From: Thalassotalea eurytherma
Lineage (GTDB): Bacteria > Pseudomonadota > Gammaproteobacteria > Enterobacterales > Alteromonadaceae
DNA length: 64,000 nt
Reading direction: 5' to 3'
Assembly (NCBI RefSeq): GCF_030161415.1
Contig: NZ_BSSU01000003.1
Span: forward strand, 212,797 to 276,796
A program made the position numbers and the translations under genes. The notes beneath the pieces were generated by a model. The model was not told the DNA's origin. It did not search any database and saw nothing but the letters and a program-made list of their open reading frames with translations. Position 1 is the stretch's first letter. Each line of letters begins with the position of its first letter. Positions 37,323-46,689 of the stretch are shown here, in pieces.

Positions 37323-38110
37323 CGACTTATTCCTTTTTTCCATAATACGATATACAGAGAAAAAGCAATAAACATCAAAAACAATACGCATGTGTGCAAA
37401 TATGTAGGGCTAATAGCGGAAACCAGATAAAAGTCATTACTATATGCATGGCGCGATAATTCAACAGCCTGCAATACAGGGTTCCAAGATAAATATGGCC
37501 AGACTTCTTCCGGAAAATCAGATAAGGTGAAAAACGCCCCAGAAATAAATAACATAGGACGCTGTAGTAATTGCTCTACTTTACTGATTTCCTCAATAAA
37601 CAATGCACCTAAGCCAGTAACAATGCCTAAAAAATAGGCTACAAGTTGAATTTCTAACAAATACAACATAATGCCGATTGGATCTTCTGGAAAAATTTCA
37701 ATCCCTAAGAACATAATAGCAATAATACAAAGAATAATTAGTACTATAATGTTAGACAGACATTCGATTATAGACGCTGTTACAAAAGAAGCCATAGGCA
37801 TAACTTGTCTAAAAGCATAGAGAGGTTTGTCTTGTTTAATACTTCGAGCAACAGTCCCCCAAGCCTGCATAAATTGTATGACGGGTAAAAACCCCAATAA
37901 CATAAACACAAACATCGGGATGCCGCTAACATCGTCACCAGAGATTCTTCCTCGTATAAATGACAACGCTAAAATAAAAATCACAGGCTGTACTACTAAC
38001 CAGCTAACACCAAACTTGTCGGTAAACTTACTACGTAATTGCCTAATCCACAGTGCAAAAATTACGTCTTTCCATAATACGAGCGTACTACGTTTTTGTG
38101 CTACTGCCAT
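37319..38110 (-). CDS. kpsM: Capsular polysaccharide ABC transporter permease
   Basis: A 263-residue ABC-2 type permease with about six hydrophobic segments, from residue 35 (VSWLVVQPVIFILALSF) to the last at 240-258. The Arg-rich N-terminal amphipathic part WIRQLRSKFTDKFG followed by SWLV is typical of KpsM, VexB and Wzm. Its start codon shares one base with the stop of the outer-membrane exporter gene (TAATG) and its stop overlaps kpsT, so the export genes are translated as one coupled unit. Confidence 0.93.
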   Translation of the reverse strand: MAVAQKRSTLVLWKDVIFALWIRQLRSKFTDKFGVSWLVVQPVIFILALSFIRGRISGDDVSGIPMFVFMLLGFLPVIQFMQAWGTVARSIKQDKPLYAFRQVMPMASFVTASIIECLSNIIVLIILCIIAIMFLGIEIFPEDPIGIMLYLLEIQLVAYFLGIVTGLGALFIEEISKVEQLLQRPMLFISGAFFTLSDFPEEVWPYLSWNPVLQAVELSRHAYSNDFYLVSAISPTYLHTCVLFLMFIAFSLYIVLWKKGISR

Positions 38111-39918
38111 TAGTTTATCGCGTTGGCTGTTACAGCAATTTGGTAAAGTATTTGCGTGATATCTTTAACAGTTTGCATTGTTTTAGTTTCAATTTTAGGT
38201 AATACAATCACTTTATCACCAGGTACAAGTTTGGTACTACCTTCTTCACCAAACCAATTATCTTGCGCATCTACAAATTCAGACAAACCGTTGGCATGAA
38301 TTATCACTAATTTTTCGTAATCAGCACGGTCTGAATAGCCCCCTGCCCAAGCGATATAGTCTTCAATGCTTGCATCTTTGTTATAAACAACAGCTTGTGG
38401 CATTAACACTTCGCCACCAATTTGAATTAAATCCGTCTTAGCTGGAATTACAATTTTATCGCCTTGCTCTAACGCAATATTCGCAATGTTACCGCCATCA
38501 GCTACTATCACTCGGCCTAATGGCTCAATTTGGCGAGCTCTTTCAACAAATTCAGACACTAACTTTGCTTCTTGAGACCGGATCGATGCTTCACCAGTAG
38601 AGCCTGTTGGTGCAAAATAAACAGAGCGCTCTAATCTATCTAGTGATTTATCTAAAATGTCTTTTTGCTCTAACTTTACGCTTTCACGTAAAATATAAAC
38701 AGATGAAAAGTCAGCTAAGTATTCATCTACTTGCACGTAGCTCAATAAATCATGAAGTTTAGTATTCTTTTTAACGGCGAAGTATGACGGCCCTAAGTAG
38801 CTCCCCATAATTTCAATGTCATAGATTTGAGCATGTAAATCATCATTAAAATAGAGTTTATCGCCATCTTCTAATTGGTAATTTTTAAAGTCGACAAGCG
38901 GTAAATAAACAGAAAATGGGTTGCCATTTCTTTTACCCATCACGGCAACATGACTGGTTTGTGTTAATGGCTTTGCAAATTCTATTAAATCTTGTCCTGT
39001 TATCTCTTTTTCGCCAAATTCAAAACGAAATGGGTTTCTAACTTTACCCGTAACATTAATCACTGATTTTTGATCTAACACGAATATAACATCTTGGTCT
39101 TTAAAACTTATGTTTGGCAACTTACCAAAGCGGATAAAGCTATAAAGGTCAAAGGTATTAACTAATTCACCATTTCTTAAAATATTAATTTCACGGTAAC
39201 TACCTCGATCAGAGTCAATGCCACCTGCGCGTTTTAAAAAGTACAAAATACTATCTGACGCCATACCTGCATATTGACCAGGGCGAATTACTGAGCCTGT
39301 AATAAAAACAGAAACAGGCGTAGCAGTTAACAGGTTAACGTAAACCTCAACGTTCTTTTTATAAATAGCCTTAATTTTTGAAGCAACTAAGCTATTAACT
39401 TGGCTAGCAGGTACATTAAGTACGTTAATTGGCCCAATATTAGGAATAAAAACATTACCTTGGTTATCAACAGTAACAACATTATTAAACGTTACTGCGC
39501 CCCACATCCAAATGGATATTTTATCGCCTGCTGCAATTAAGTAATTGTCATTTAACCCATCAGCGCGCTCTGTTTCATATCCACCAGCAAAAATATTCGC
39601 ACCATAAGGAGGTGACAATTTATTATCAACTTCTGGCAACAGATCTCTTATATTTGCTTCACCGGGTAATAATATGCCTTGGCGTGTCGTTGTATTGTAT
39701 TGCCCTTGTGACGGCAAGCCTGTCGGCTCCTGATTGCCAATAACGTTTGGATCAGTAGATTGGAATATTTGGGTATTAGGTACTGCTGCGCTTGGCACAT
39801 TTGAATTTTGTTGTTGGGCTTGTTGTTGAATTAGCTCTTCAACGCTTTGTGCTGATGATTGTGTGATCAGTAAAAATGAAAGAAAGCCTGCACATGTTCT
39901 TTTTAGCATCGTATTCAT
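38110..39918 (-). CDS. Outer-membrane polysaccharide export protein (Wza/VexA/KpsD type)
   Basis: A 602-residue secreted protein with signal peptide LKRTCAGFLSFLLITQSSAQ; cleavage is likely after SSA. A Gln-rich linker is followed by the Poly_export domain near residues 125-205 (LIAAGDKISIWMWGAV, DNQGNVFIPNIGPINVLN). Several SLBB beta-grasp units come next (VFITGSVIRPGQYAG near 215, VINVTGKVRNPFRFEFG near 295, ALEQGDKIVIPAKTDLIQIG near 495, KLVPGDKVIVLPKI near the end). No lipobox is seen, so it is closer in size and type to KpsD than to Wza. A separate small lipoprotein gene lies immediately upstream. It forms the outer-membrane route for the polymer. Confidence 0.92.
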   Translation of the reverse strand: MNTMLKRTCAGFLSFLLITQSSAQSVEELIQQQAQQQNSNVPSAAVPNTQIFQSTDPNVIGNQEPTGLPSQGQYNTTTRQGILLPGEANIRDLLPEVDNKLSPPYGANIFAGGYETERADGLNDNYLIAAGDKISIWMWGAVTFNNVVTVDNQGNVFIPNIGPINVLNVPASQVNSLVASKIKAIYKKNVEVYVNLLTATPVSVFITGSVIRPGQYAGMASDSILYFLKRAGGIDSDRGSYREINILRNGELVNTFDLYSFIRFGKLPNISFKDQDVIFVLDQKSVINVTGKVRNPFRFEFGEKEITGQDLIEFAKPLTQTSHVAVMGKRNGNPFSVYLPLVDFKNYQLEDGDKLYFNDDLHAQIYDIEIMGSYLGPSYFAVKKNTKLHDLLSYVQVDEYLADFSSVYILRESVKLEQKDILDKSLDRLERSVYFAPTGSTGEASIRSQEAKLVSEFVERARQIEPLGRVIVADGGNIANIALEQGDKIVIPAKTDLIQIGGEVLMPQAVVYNKDASIEDYIAWAGGYSDRADYEKLVIIHANGLSEFVDAQDNWFGEEGSTKLVPGDKVIVLPKIETKTMQTVKDITQILYQIAVTANAIN

Positions 39919-40274
39919 TAGTTAAATAATTCCACGTTTGACTCATCAATAACAATGTTAGGTACAATTTTCCAGCCTTGAGCATCTGCTTTACATACAA
40001 TTCGCTTATTGCTATCAACACTCAATCGAATACACTCTTCACCTAACGCAGAGTTATAACGAGCTTCTGCAATTACCACGTTGTTATTAACGATAAAGCT
40101 GTCGTTTATTTGAATAGCATCTAACTTTTGCCAATAGGCTTGAGGTAATAAACTCGACGTATTTTCGACTTCTTTAACGAGTGGTAAAGATGAAGTCACA
40201 ATTGGTGGGTTATTCGAACACGCACTTACAACTAAAGCAGTGCATGCCGTTAAAAATATTTTTATTTTTTGCAT
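39918..40274 (-). CDS. Small lipoprotein of the capsule export operon
   Basis: A 118-residue protein with a clear lipoprotein signal, MQKIKIFLTACTALVVSACS, lipobox VSAC at residues 16-19 and Ser at +2, which favours outer-membrane sorting. The mature part has three further Cys residues (GEECIRLSV, RIVCKADAQG) that could form disulfides. It has no family I recognise. Its stop overlaps the next gene's ATG by one base. It may act as a partner or pilotin for the exporter, which has no lipid anchor of its own. Confidence 0.75.
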   Translation of the reverse strand: MQKIKIFLTACTALVVSACSNNPPIVTSSLPLVKEVENTSSLLPQAYWQKLDAIQINDSFIVNNNVVIAEARYNSALGEECIRLSVDSNKRIVCKADAQGWKIVPNIVIDESNVELFN

Positions 40275-40301
40275 TTCTACGATTAATTCTTATCGTTGAG
40301 T

Positions 40302-40339
40302 AACGCTAAGGCTTCGTGTTTACACTATACCTTAGCGTT
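40302..40339 (-). terminator. Inverted repeat spanning the wecA-like stop codon
   Basis: AACGCTAAGG (40302-40311) and CCTTAGCGTT (40330-40339) form a perfect 10-base-pair stem with an 18-base loop. The stem covers the last codons and the TAG of the wecA-like gene. No long U-tract follows, so it may be a weak terminator, attenuator or RNA-stability element between wecA and the export genes. Confidence 0.45.
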
Positions 40340-41374
40340 AACTTTTAAACTTACGTATTTTAACACTCTACTATATACGATGAACAATAAAACAAAAGCC
40401 CATAGCAATAATGATTCAGACCAGTTATTCAATTGGCCAAGTATACCAATAGAAGAAAGTGACACAGAAAGCAGCGTAATGCAAAATAAGGTTTGTTTTT
40501 GAGACATGCCATATTTAAGTAGAATATGGTGTAAATGATCGCGATCAGGTTTAAATGGCGAATTACCTTTTTTAATTCGACGAATAATTATGGCTAACAT
40601 ATCCATTAATGGCACAGCCACTAACCACAGCGCTACAACTGGCTTAAATGAAGCGCTTTCACCTTGCGTACCAATAGAAAGTAATACAATAATTGTTAAA
40701 CCAATGAACATACTGCCTGCATCGCCCATGTACACTTTATTCGCTTTGGTTTTTAGCAACCTCATATTGAAAGCTAAATAGGGTAATACCGCAACAAGTA
40801 CAATTAGTGGAAACGCTAAATATTCAAGTTGCCCACTTGCTAAGAAAAGTACAGCAATAGAGCCGAAGGTGTTAATTGACAGTAAACCTAATAAACCATC
40901 AAGACCATCGATCATATTAAATGCGTTCATTAGCACCATAATCGATAGATAAGTAAACAATATGCCGAGTACACCTAAATCAATTGCGCCCCAGCCAAAC
41001 AAATCACCTAGTTGTGAAATACTAATATTCGCGCCATTAACGATAATACTAGCAACAATGACTTGGCCAAATATTCGCACACGAACACTTAAATCATATT
41101 TATCATCAACCATGCCAATAAACACAGTTAACGTAGATGCAATTAAATAAAGTTGAAGGTTTTTAGAGTCGGCTAACCAAATAGAAGAGCAAATCAGTAC
41201 AGCGACATAAATAGACAAACCACCAATTAACGGAATATGACCACTGTGATTTTTTCGAGAACAGGGTTTATCGACTAGACCAAACCCGTGAGCCAAAGGC
41301 TCCATGATTTTTAGCGATGCGAACGCACAAACGAATGACGTTAATACAAGAGGAATAAATTGTGCAAAATCCAT
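40325..41374 (-). CDS. wecA: WecA-like undecaprenyl-phosphate sugar-1-phosphate transferase
   Basis: A 349-residue polytopic membrane enzyme of the MraY/WecA family with about ten hydrophobic helices. It has GLVDKPCSRKNHSGHIPLIG near residue 31, the Mg-binding VFIGMVDDKYDL near 84, NMIDGLDGL (NxxDGxDGL) near 155, VYMGDAGSMFIG near 214, and PDRDHLHHILLKYG (HLHH) near 280. It attaches a HexNAc-1-phosphate, classically GlcNAc, to undecaprenyl phosphate and so starts chain synthesis. Its presence, with no kpsC or kpsS in view, suggests a lipid-linked start rather than the Kdo linker of group 2 capsules. Confidence 0.92.
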   Translation of the reverse strand: MDFAQFIPLVLTSFVCAFASLKIMEPLAHGFGLVDKPCSRKNHSGHIPLIGGLSIYVAVLICSSIWLADSKNLQLYLIASTLTVFIGMVDDKYDLSVRVRIFGQVIVASIIVNGANISISQLGDLFGWGAIDLGVLGILFTYLSIMVLMNAFNMIDGLDGLLGLLSINTFGSIAVLFLASGQLEYLAFPLIVLVAVLPYLAFNMRLLKTKANKVYMGDAGSMFIGLTIIVLLSIGTQGESASFKPVVALWLVAVPLMDMLAIIIRRIKKGNSPFKPDRDHLHHILLKYGMSQKQTLFCITLLSVSLSSIGILGQLNNWSESLLLWAFVLLFIVYSRVLKYVSLKVNAKV

Positions 41375-41646
41375 CTTAATGATTTCTCTCTTGGGTTAAA
41401 TAAGCTTTCAATGTGAGAGACTTCTCCACAATCAACACAATACTAAATAAACAGCCCAGTATATTATAAGCCAAAACTTCAAACTCCCTTTGACTAAGCT
41501 TTTTTGTGATTCATCACAATACATTTTAAATCTGTGGTTATTATAGCTTGATTTCCTAACCACTTGAACAGGTTAACGACATTTATCGTAATTTTGTTAC
41601 AAACCTACAACAAAACACAAAAACATCAGAAATTACAGGCCTGCTA

Positions 41647-42675
41647 TTAACTAATATTTAATTTATCAACGTACCAAGGCATTGCTTTAGATATGCCATC
41701 TAAAATGCGATATTCCGGCTCATAGCCCAATAAAGACTGAGCTTTTGACGTATCAGCCTGAGAATGACGGACATCACCTGCCCTAAATTCTCGATAAATA
41801 GCTTCTTTAGTGTAGCTAATATCATTTTCATTTAAAGCTGATTGGATACTTGAAAATAGCTCGTTTAGGGTCGTTCTATCGCCAACCGCTACATTGAAAA
41901 CATTATTTTTAGATTCATCAGGCGCCATTGCCGCTAATATATTAGCTTGCACGGCATTTTCGACGAAACAAAAATCACGGCTTGTTTCACCATCACCATT
42001 AATAAATAAGTCTTCATTTTTTATCATCGCTGCCGTCCATTTAGGGATAACAGCCGCATATGCGCCATCAGGATCTTGTCGCTTACCAAACACATTAAAA
42101 TAGCGTAAGCCCACAGACTTTAAGCCGTATGTTTTGCCAAATACATCAGCGTATAGCTCATTTACATATTTAGTCACTGCGTACGGAGATAAAGGTTTAC
42201 CAATGTTATCTTCAACTTTAGGTAGCGCTGGGTGATCACCATAGGTTGAACTAGAAGCAGCGTAAACAAACGTACTAACCTTTGCTTCTTTACTTGCTGT
42301 GAGCATATTTAGGAAACCCGTCACGTTTGAAGCGTTTGAGGTTATTGGGTCTGCAATTGAACGAGGTACACTGCCTAACGCAGCTTGATGTAATACATAA
42401 TCAACACCAGTAAGCGCGTGTTCACAATCAGACAATTCACGAATATCGCCTTCATGAAAAGTAAACAAAGACCATTGTTCTTCGCTAACTTGGGTTTTGA
42501 CTTCATCTAAGTTTTTCTGATAACCCGTGGAAAAATTATCTAAACCGACAACTTTTTGATTCAATTTTAAAAGGTGCTCAATCAAATTTGAGCCAATAAA
42601 GCCAGCGCAACCGGTAACTAGCCATGTATACTGTTTGTTAAGTAGCTGCGTTTTTACTTCTTCGTATCGGGTCAT
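41647..42675 (-). CDS. tviC: UDP-N-acetylglucosamine 4-epimerase (WbpP/TviC type)
   Basis: A 342-residue epimerase. The start [12 protein letters not shown] followed by [20 protein letters not shown] is highly typical of WbpP and TviC. Other marks are [18 protein letters not shown] near 42, [15 protein letters not shown] near 95, the catalytic Ser run [11 protein letters not shown] near 140 and [12 protein letters not shown] with Tyr and Lys near 168. [20 protein letters not shown] identifies UDP-HexNAc specificity. It interconverts UDP-GlcNAc(A) and UDP-GalNAc(A). With the dehydrogenase gene upstream it should yield UDP-GalNAcA, as in Vi antigen synthesis. A 272-base AT-rich gap follows, before wecA. 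Confidence 0.92.
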   Translation of the reverse strand: MTRYEEVKTQLLNKQYTWLVTGCAGFIGSNLIEHLLKLNQKVVGLDNFSTGYQKNLDEVKTQVSEEQWSLFTFHEGDIRELSDCEHALTGVDYVLHQAALGSVPRSIADPITSNASNVTGFLNMLTASKEAKVSTFVYAASSSTYGDHPALPKVEDNIGKPLSPYAVTKYVNELYADVFGKTYGLKSVGLRYFNVFGKRQDPDGAYAAVIPKWTAAMIKNEDLFINGDGETSRDFCFVENAVQANILAAMAPDESKNNVFNVAVGDRTTLNELFSSIQSALNENDISYTKEAIYREFRAGDVRHSQADTSKAQSLLGYEPEYRILDGISKAMPWYVDKLNIS

Positions 42676-42926
42676 TAGAAGTTCTTTAAATAATTTTATA
42701 AATTGGTATTAAAGTAAACTATTTACTCTAACCCCTTTAATGATGTGAAGTGTAAAGGGTTTATAGGCTTTTGGTCAACCAATTATGCAATAATTAGAAC
42801 ATTTACGCCGAAAACACTATTAACACCATTTTAACAAAAAAAAGCATGAACTTTATGAGTACATGATTTATTCCTTAACGTTTTGAAAATATTAATTTAT
42901 CAAAACGTTTATACGACCTAATGTAA

Positions 42927-44207
42927 CTATAACCTTAAATCGGACACTTCCTGATCAACCATATATTTTAAATCATAAATGATGTGCTCAGATTTCATTA
43001 ATGATTTAATTTCACTTGTACTCATCACTTTAAATTCGTTATGAGCTACAGCAAAAATAACGGCATCATATGTATTCTTTTTAGGCTGTTCGATTAACTC
43101 AACACCATATTCATGCATTGCTTCTTCAGGATTAACCCAAGGATCATAAACATGAGCATTAATATCGTAGTCTGCCAGCTCTGATAATATATCTACAACT
43201 TTAGTGTTACGCACATCAGGGCAATTTTCTTTAAACGTTAATCCTAGAACTAAAACATTAGCGCCGTGTACTTGTATACGTTTTTTAATCATAGCTTTGG
43301 TAAGTTGGCTAACAACGTATTGCCCCATGCCATCATTAATGCGTCGGCCCGCTAGAATGACTTCAGGGTTATACCCATTGGCCTGTGCTTTATGAGTCAA
43401 ATAATATGGGTCTACACCTATACAATGTCCCCCTACTAGGCCTGGACGAAATGGCAAAAAGTTCCATTTGGTTCCAGCAGCTTTTAAAACTTCTTCTGTA
43501 TCAATGCCTAACTTGTTAAAAATAACCGCCAACTCATTGACTAAGGCTATATTTAAATCACGTTGTGTGTTTTCGATAACCTTTGCTGCTTCAGCGACTT
43601 TGATTGATGAAGCTTTGTATGTTCCTGCAGTAATAATTGACGCATAAACAGAATCAATAAATTCAGCGATTTCATCCGTAGAACCAGAGGTCACTTTCAA
43701 TATATTGGTCACTCTGTGCTCTTTATCACCTGGGTTAATCCGTTCAGGGCTATAGCCAGCATAAAAATCAGTATTAAATGTAAGACCAGAAACCTTCTCA
43801 ACTTCAGGCAAACAAGCCTCTTCCGTTGCACCAGGGTAAACGGTAGATTCATAAACAATAACATCACCTTTTGTCACTACTTTGCCGAGCATTTGACTTG
43901 CTTTAATTAACGGAGTTAAATCAGGTTGTTTATGCTCGTCTATTGGTGTTGGCACCGTAACAATATAAAAATTGCATGACGCTAAGTCTTCAACATTGCA
44001 GGAATATTGAATGTGTGGTGATTCAGCAAGTTCTTCTTTAGATACCTCTAAAGTGAAATCTTCGCCAGCTTTCAAATCATCAACGCGTTTACTATTGATG
44101 TCGAAACCGATTGTGGAATATTTTTTACCAAACTCTACCGCTAACGGTAATCCAACATAACCTAATCCGATAACGCCAATTTTCAAATCGTTTATTGTTT
44201 TGCTCAT
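42927..44207 (-). CDS. tviB: UDP-N-acetyl-hexosamine 6-dehydrogenase (TviB/WbpO type)
   Basis: 426 residues from the ATG at 44207, giving [20 protein letters not shown] longer reading to 44252 would need TTG. It has the NAD-binding [29 protein letters not shown] near 95, [18 protein letters not shown] near 165 and the catalytic-Cys motif [19 protein letters not shown] near 265. [17 protein letters not shown] near 325 is also typical. It oxidises UDP-GlcNAc or UDP-GalNAc to the uronate. It is the first gene of the long minus-strand locus. The 251-base gap after it contains an AACGTTTTG/CAAAACGTT inverted repeat near 42878-42908. Confidence 0.92.
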   Translation of the reverse strand: MSKTINDLKIGVIGLGYVGLPLAVEFGKKYSTIGFDINSKRVDDLKAGEDFTLEVSKEELAESPHIQYSCNVEDLASCNFYIVTVPTPIDEHKQPDLTPLIKASQMLGKVVTKGDVIVYESTVYPGATEEACLPEVEKVSGLTFNTDFYAGYSPERINPGDKEHRVTNILKVTSGSTDEIAEFIDSVYASIITAGTYKASSIKVAEAAKVIENTQRDLNIALVNELAVIFNKLGIDTEEVLKAAGTKWNFLPFRPGLVGGHCIGVDPYYLTHKAQANGYNPEVILAGRRINDGMGQYVVSQLTKAMIKKRIQVHGANVLVLGLTFKENCPDVRNTKVVDILSELADYDINAHVYDPWVNPEEAMHEYGVELIEQPKKNTYDAVIFAVAHNEFKVMSTSEIKSLMKSEHIIYDLKYMVDQEVSDLRL

Positions 44208-44487
44208 TACAGAGTAAATTCCTTGGTGAGGTGAAAGGGCTAATAATTTCAAATATTAAACCTAGTAATTTACAGTTTTGCAACAGAATAAAAGCTAAAT
44301 CACCAGTAAAGAGGACGATAAACTAGCTTTACTTAGGTAATCGATGCACTGTTTAATTTACAGACAGTTAGACACGCATTTACATTAGCTGACAGCAATT
44401 CTCTTGCCTTTAACTGGTTGCACAGGTATAACTCGGTCTGTAAAAAATTTTTAAATACAATTTAATAATACCGGAAAGGATAATTAC

Positions 44488-45975
44488 ATGAACAAACCTG
44501 CGACGGGAACCATGCTTGGTCACCCGAAAGGACTCTTCCTATTATTTGGTACAGAAATGTGGGAACGAATGAGTTACTACGGTATGCGTGGTATTTTCGT
44601 TCTTTATCTAGTTGCGTTTGCAAGTAGTTTTGGCTGGGACATGGCCTACTTTGGCATTGACCCTACAGCTATAGACGCACAAGAACAATTAACCAAAGCA
44701 CTTAATAAAAATGCACTAGGCATTTTAGGTATCTATGCATTCTGGGTGTATGTAACACCTGTACTTGGTGGCTGGGTCGCCGATAATCATTGGGGACAAC
44801 GTAAAGCCATTATCATTGGTGGTCTACTAATGATGCTTGGTCAATTCGCACTTGGTACTCCACATCAGTTTATCCCAGGTCTTGAAATCGAATTCCTATA
44901 CTTAGGCTTATTCCTATTGATCATGGGTAACGGTTTCTTCAAACCAAACATTTCAACCATGGTTGGTGACTTATATGAAGAAGGCGATAAACGCCGCGAT
45001 GCTGCATTTACCATTTTCTATATGGGTATTAACTTAGGTTCTATTTTAGGTTATTTCGTTGTTGGTACAATCGGTGAAAAAGTTAACTATCAATACGGTT
45101 TCTTAGTAGCTGGTGTTGGTATGCTTTTAGGTGTAATTCTTCAAATTGCAATGTCTAAAAAATACTTAGGCAACGTTGGTGTTGAGCCTGCTGCTAAGAA
45201 AACTAATGATAACGGCGCAGTTTCAAATGCACCTTTAACATCTGAAGAGCGTGACCGTGTAAAAGTTATTCTTATCATGTCTTTCTTCACAATTATCTTC
45301 TGGTTAGGTTTTGAACAAGCGGCTGGTTCTATGAACCTTTTCGCTAAGCAAAAAACAGACTTAGTTGTCATGGGCTTTGAGATTCCAGCTTCTTGGTTAC
45401 AATCAGTAAACCCTATTTTTGTTATCTTATTTGCGCCAATGTTTGCTGCAATGTGGTTAAAAATGGGTGCGGCAGAGCCTAACTCTCCGAAGAAATTCGC
45501 GATGGGTATGTTCTTCTTAGGCCTTGGCTTTATCTCAATGGTAATGGCTGCCCTACAAATTGGTGACAGTGAAACAGCGAAAGCAAGTATCATATGGTTA
45601 GTATTAGCCTATATGTTCCACACCATGGGTGAGTTATGTTTATCACCAATTGGTCTTTCATTGGTAACTAAGTTAGCACCACTGAAGTACACATCGTTAT
45701 TAATGGGTATGTGGTTCTTCTTCTCAGGTGTAGGTAACTACGCAGCTGCAGCTGTAGGCCAAATGGTTGGTGACGTTGGTCCATTCCAAGCATTCTTAGG
45801 TGTAGCTATCATGGCTTTCGTAGCCGGTATTATCCTTTGGTTAGTCAGCGGTAAGCTAGTTGATTGGATGCATGGTGCTGAAGATACTAAACCACAAGAC
45901 ATGGATTCTAAACTTGAAGAAGAATTGTCAGTTGTTGGTACGCACGAAGGTATGCCAGAAAAACACACTAAATAA
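44488..45975 (+). CDS. POT-family proton-dependent peptide transporter
   Basis: A 495-residue membrane protein with about 12-14 helices. The family start MLGHPKGLFLLFGTEMWERM followed by SYYGMR contains the E-x-x-E-R/F-like proton-coupling motif of POT transporters. WVADNHWGQRKAIIIGG near 95 and FTIFYMGINLGSILG near 170 are family signature 2 (FY-x2-IN-x-GS). HTMGELCLSPIGLSLVTKLA near 385 is also typical. It imports di- and tripeptides with protons across the inner membrane. It is divergent from the capsule locus and ends in a strong hairpin terminator. Symbols dtpA to dtpD cannot be distinguished here. Confidence 0.93.
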   Translation: MNKPATGTMLGHPKGLFLLFGTEMWERMSYYGMRGIFVLYLVAFASSFGWDMAYFGIDPTAIDAQEQLTKALNKNALGILGIYAFWVYVTPVLGGWVADNHWGQRKAIIIGGLLMMLGQFALGTPHQFIPGLEIEFLYLGLFLLIMGNGFFKPNISTMVGDLYEEGDKRRDAAFTIFYMGINLGSILGYFVVGTIGEKVNYQYGFLVAGVGMLLGVILQIAMSKKYLGNVGVEPAAKKTNDNGAVSNAPLTSEERDRVKVILIMSFFTIIFWLGFEQAAGSMNLFAKQKTDLVVMGFEIPASWLQSVNPIFVILFAPMFAAMWLKMGAAEPNSPKKFAMGMFFLGLGFISMVMAALQIGDSETAKASIIWLVLAYMFHTMGELCLSPIGLSLVTKLAPLKYTSLLMGMWFFFSGVGNYAAAAVGQMVGDVGPFQAFLGVAIMAFVAGIILWLVSGKLVDWMHGAEDTKPQDMDSKLEEELSVVGTHEGMPEKHTK

Positions 45976-46003
45976 ACAAAAAGCTTTTTAGCTAGTTTAT
46001 TTT

Positions 46004-46043
46004 AAAATGGGGTCAGAGTAATTTTACTCTGACCCCATTTTTT
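46004..46043 (+). terminator. Strong hairpin terminator with GGGGTCAG core after peptide transporter
   Basis: A 17-base-pair perfect stem (46004-46020 with 46025-46041) with a 4-base loop, core GGGGTCAGAGTA/TACTCTGACCCC, A-run on the left and T-run on the right, so it can work in both directions. The same core with a changed central pair occurs at 49044 and 54690. It lies 29 bases past the transporter stop. Confidence 0.9.
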
Positions 46044-46078
46044 ATTTATGATAGAGAAAATTTATTACGCAAAACACT

Positions 46079-46672
46079 ATGGAAACATCAGATAAGTTAG
46101 TGCAGCGAAAACAACTACGCCAACTCATTCGAGGCCGAAGACAAGCATTATCAGCGTTAACTCAAGCAAGCGCTCAGGAAAGCTTAAAAAATCAATTTAT
46201 AAAGCTATTCGCAAGTGATAAGCCTGAATCTATTGCCATTTACCTCGCTAACGATGGTGAGCTTGACACCTTAAAACTCATCAACCACTGCTGGCAGCAA
46301 AATATCGACGTATATTTACCCGTAATACACCCCTTTAGCCGTCACCATTTACTGTTTCAACAATACACGCCAACAACAAAAATGGTATTAAATCGCTTTG
46401 GTATCAGTGAGCCAAAGCTCAATAGTCAATCGACTATTTGCCCACAAAACCTGTCGGTTTTATGCACTCCGTTGGTGGCCTTTGATAGCCAAGGGAATCG
46501 CATGGGTATGGGTGGAGGATTCTACGATAGAACGTTGAGCCAACTTCAACAATCAAAAACCAAAGTCATTGGCTTAGCTCATGATTGTCAGCAAGTTGAT
46601 TCTGTGCCAGTAGAGCCATGGGATATGCCATTGTCAATGATCATGACCCCAACAAAGATCATTAACTGCTAA
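46079..46672 (+). CDS. ygfA: 5-formyltetrahydrofolate cyclo-ligase
   Basis: A 197-residue enzyme of the MTHFS family, converting 5-formyltetrahydrofolate to 5,10-methenyltetrahydrofolate with ATP. It has the N-terminal RKQLRQLIRGRRQALS with ATP-contacting basic residues, LPVIHPFSRHHLLFQQY near 81, and the signature GNRMGMGGGFYDRTLSQL near 138-155. Length is typical. In enterobacteria it follows the 6S RNA gene; here only about 35 bases separate it from the terminator of the transporter gene and no 6S RNA is visible. Confidence 0.93.
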   Translation: METSDKLVQRKQLRQLIRGRRQALSALTQASAQESLKNQFIKLFASDKPESIAIYLANDGELDTLKLINHCWQQNIDVYLPVIHPFSRHHLLFQQYTPTTKMVLNRFGISEPKLNSQSTICPQNLSVLCTPLVAFDSQGNRMGMGGGFYDRTLSQLQQSKTKVIGLAHDCQQVDSVPVEPWDMPLSMIMTPTKIINC

Positions 46673-46689
46673 AGGGGAAACAGTCACCC

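Noticed and set aside
44253..44487. JUMPstart/ops element for RfaH control upstream of the polysaccharide locus
   Set aside because: I looked for GGTAGC-type ops sequence on the minus strand and found none in this gap.
45976..46078. 6S RNA gene before the cyclo-ligase gene
   Set aside because: The gap is only 103 bases and is largely taken by a terminator; no room for a roughly 180-base RNA.
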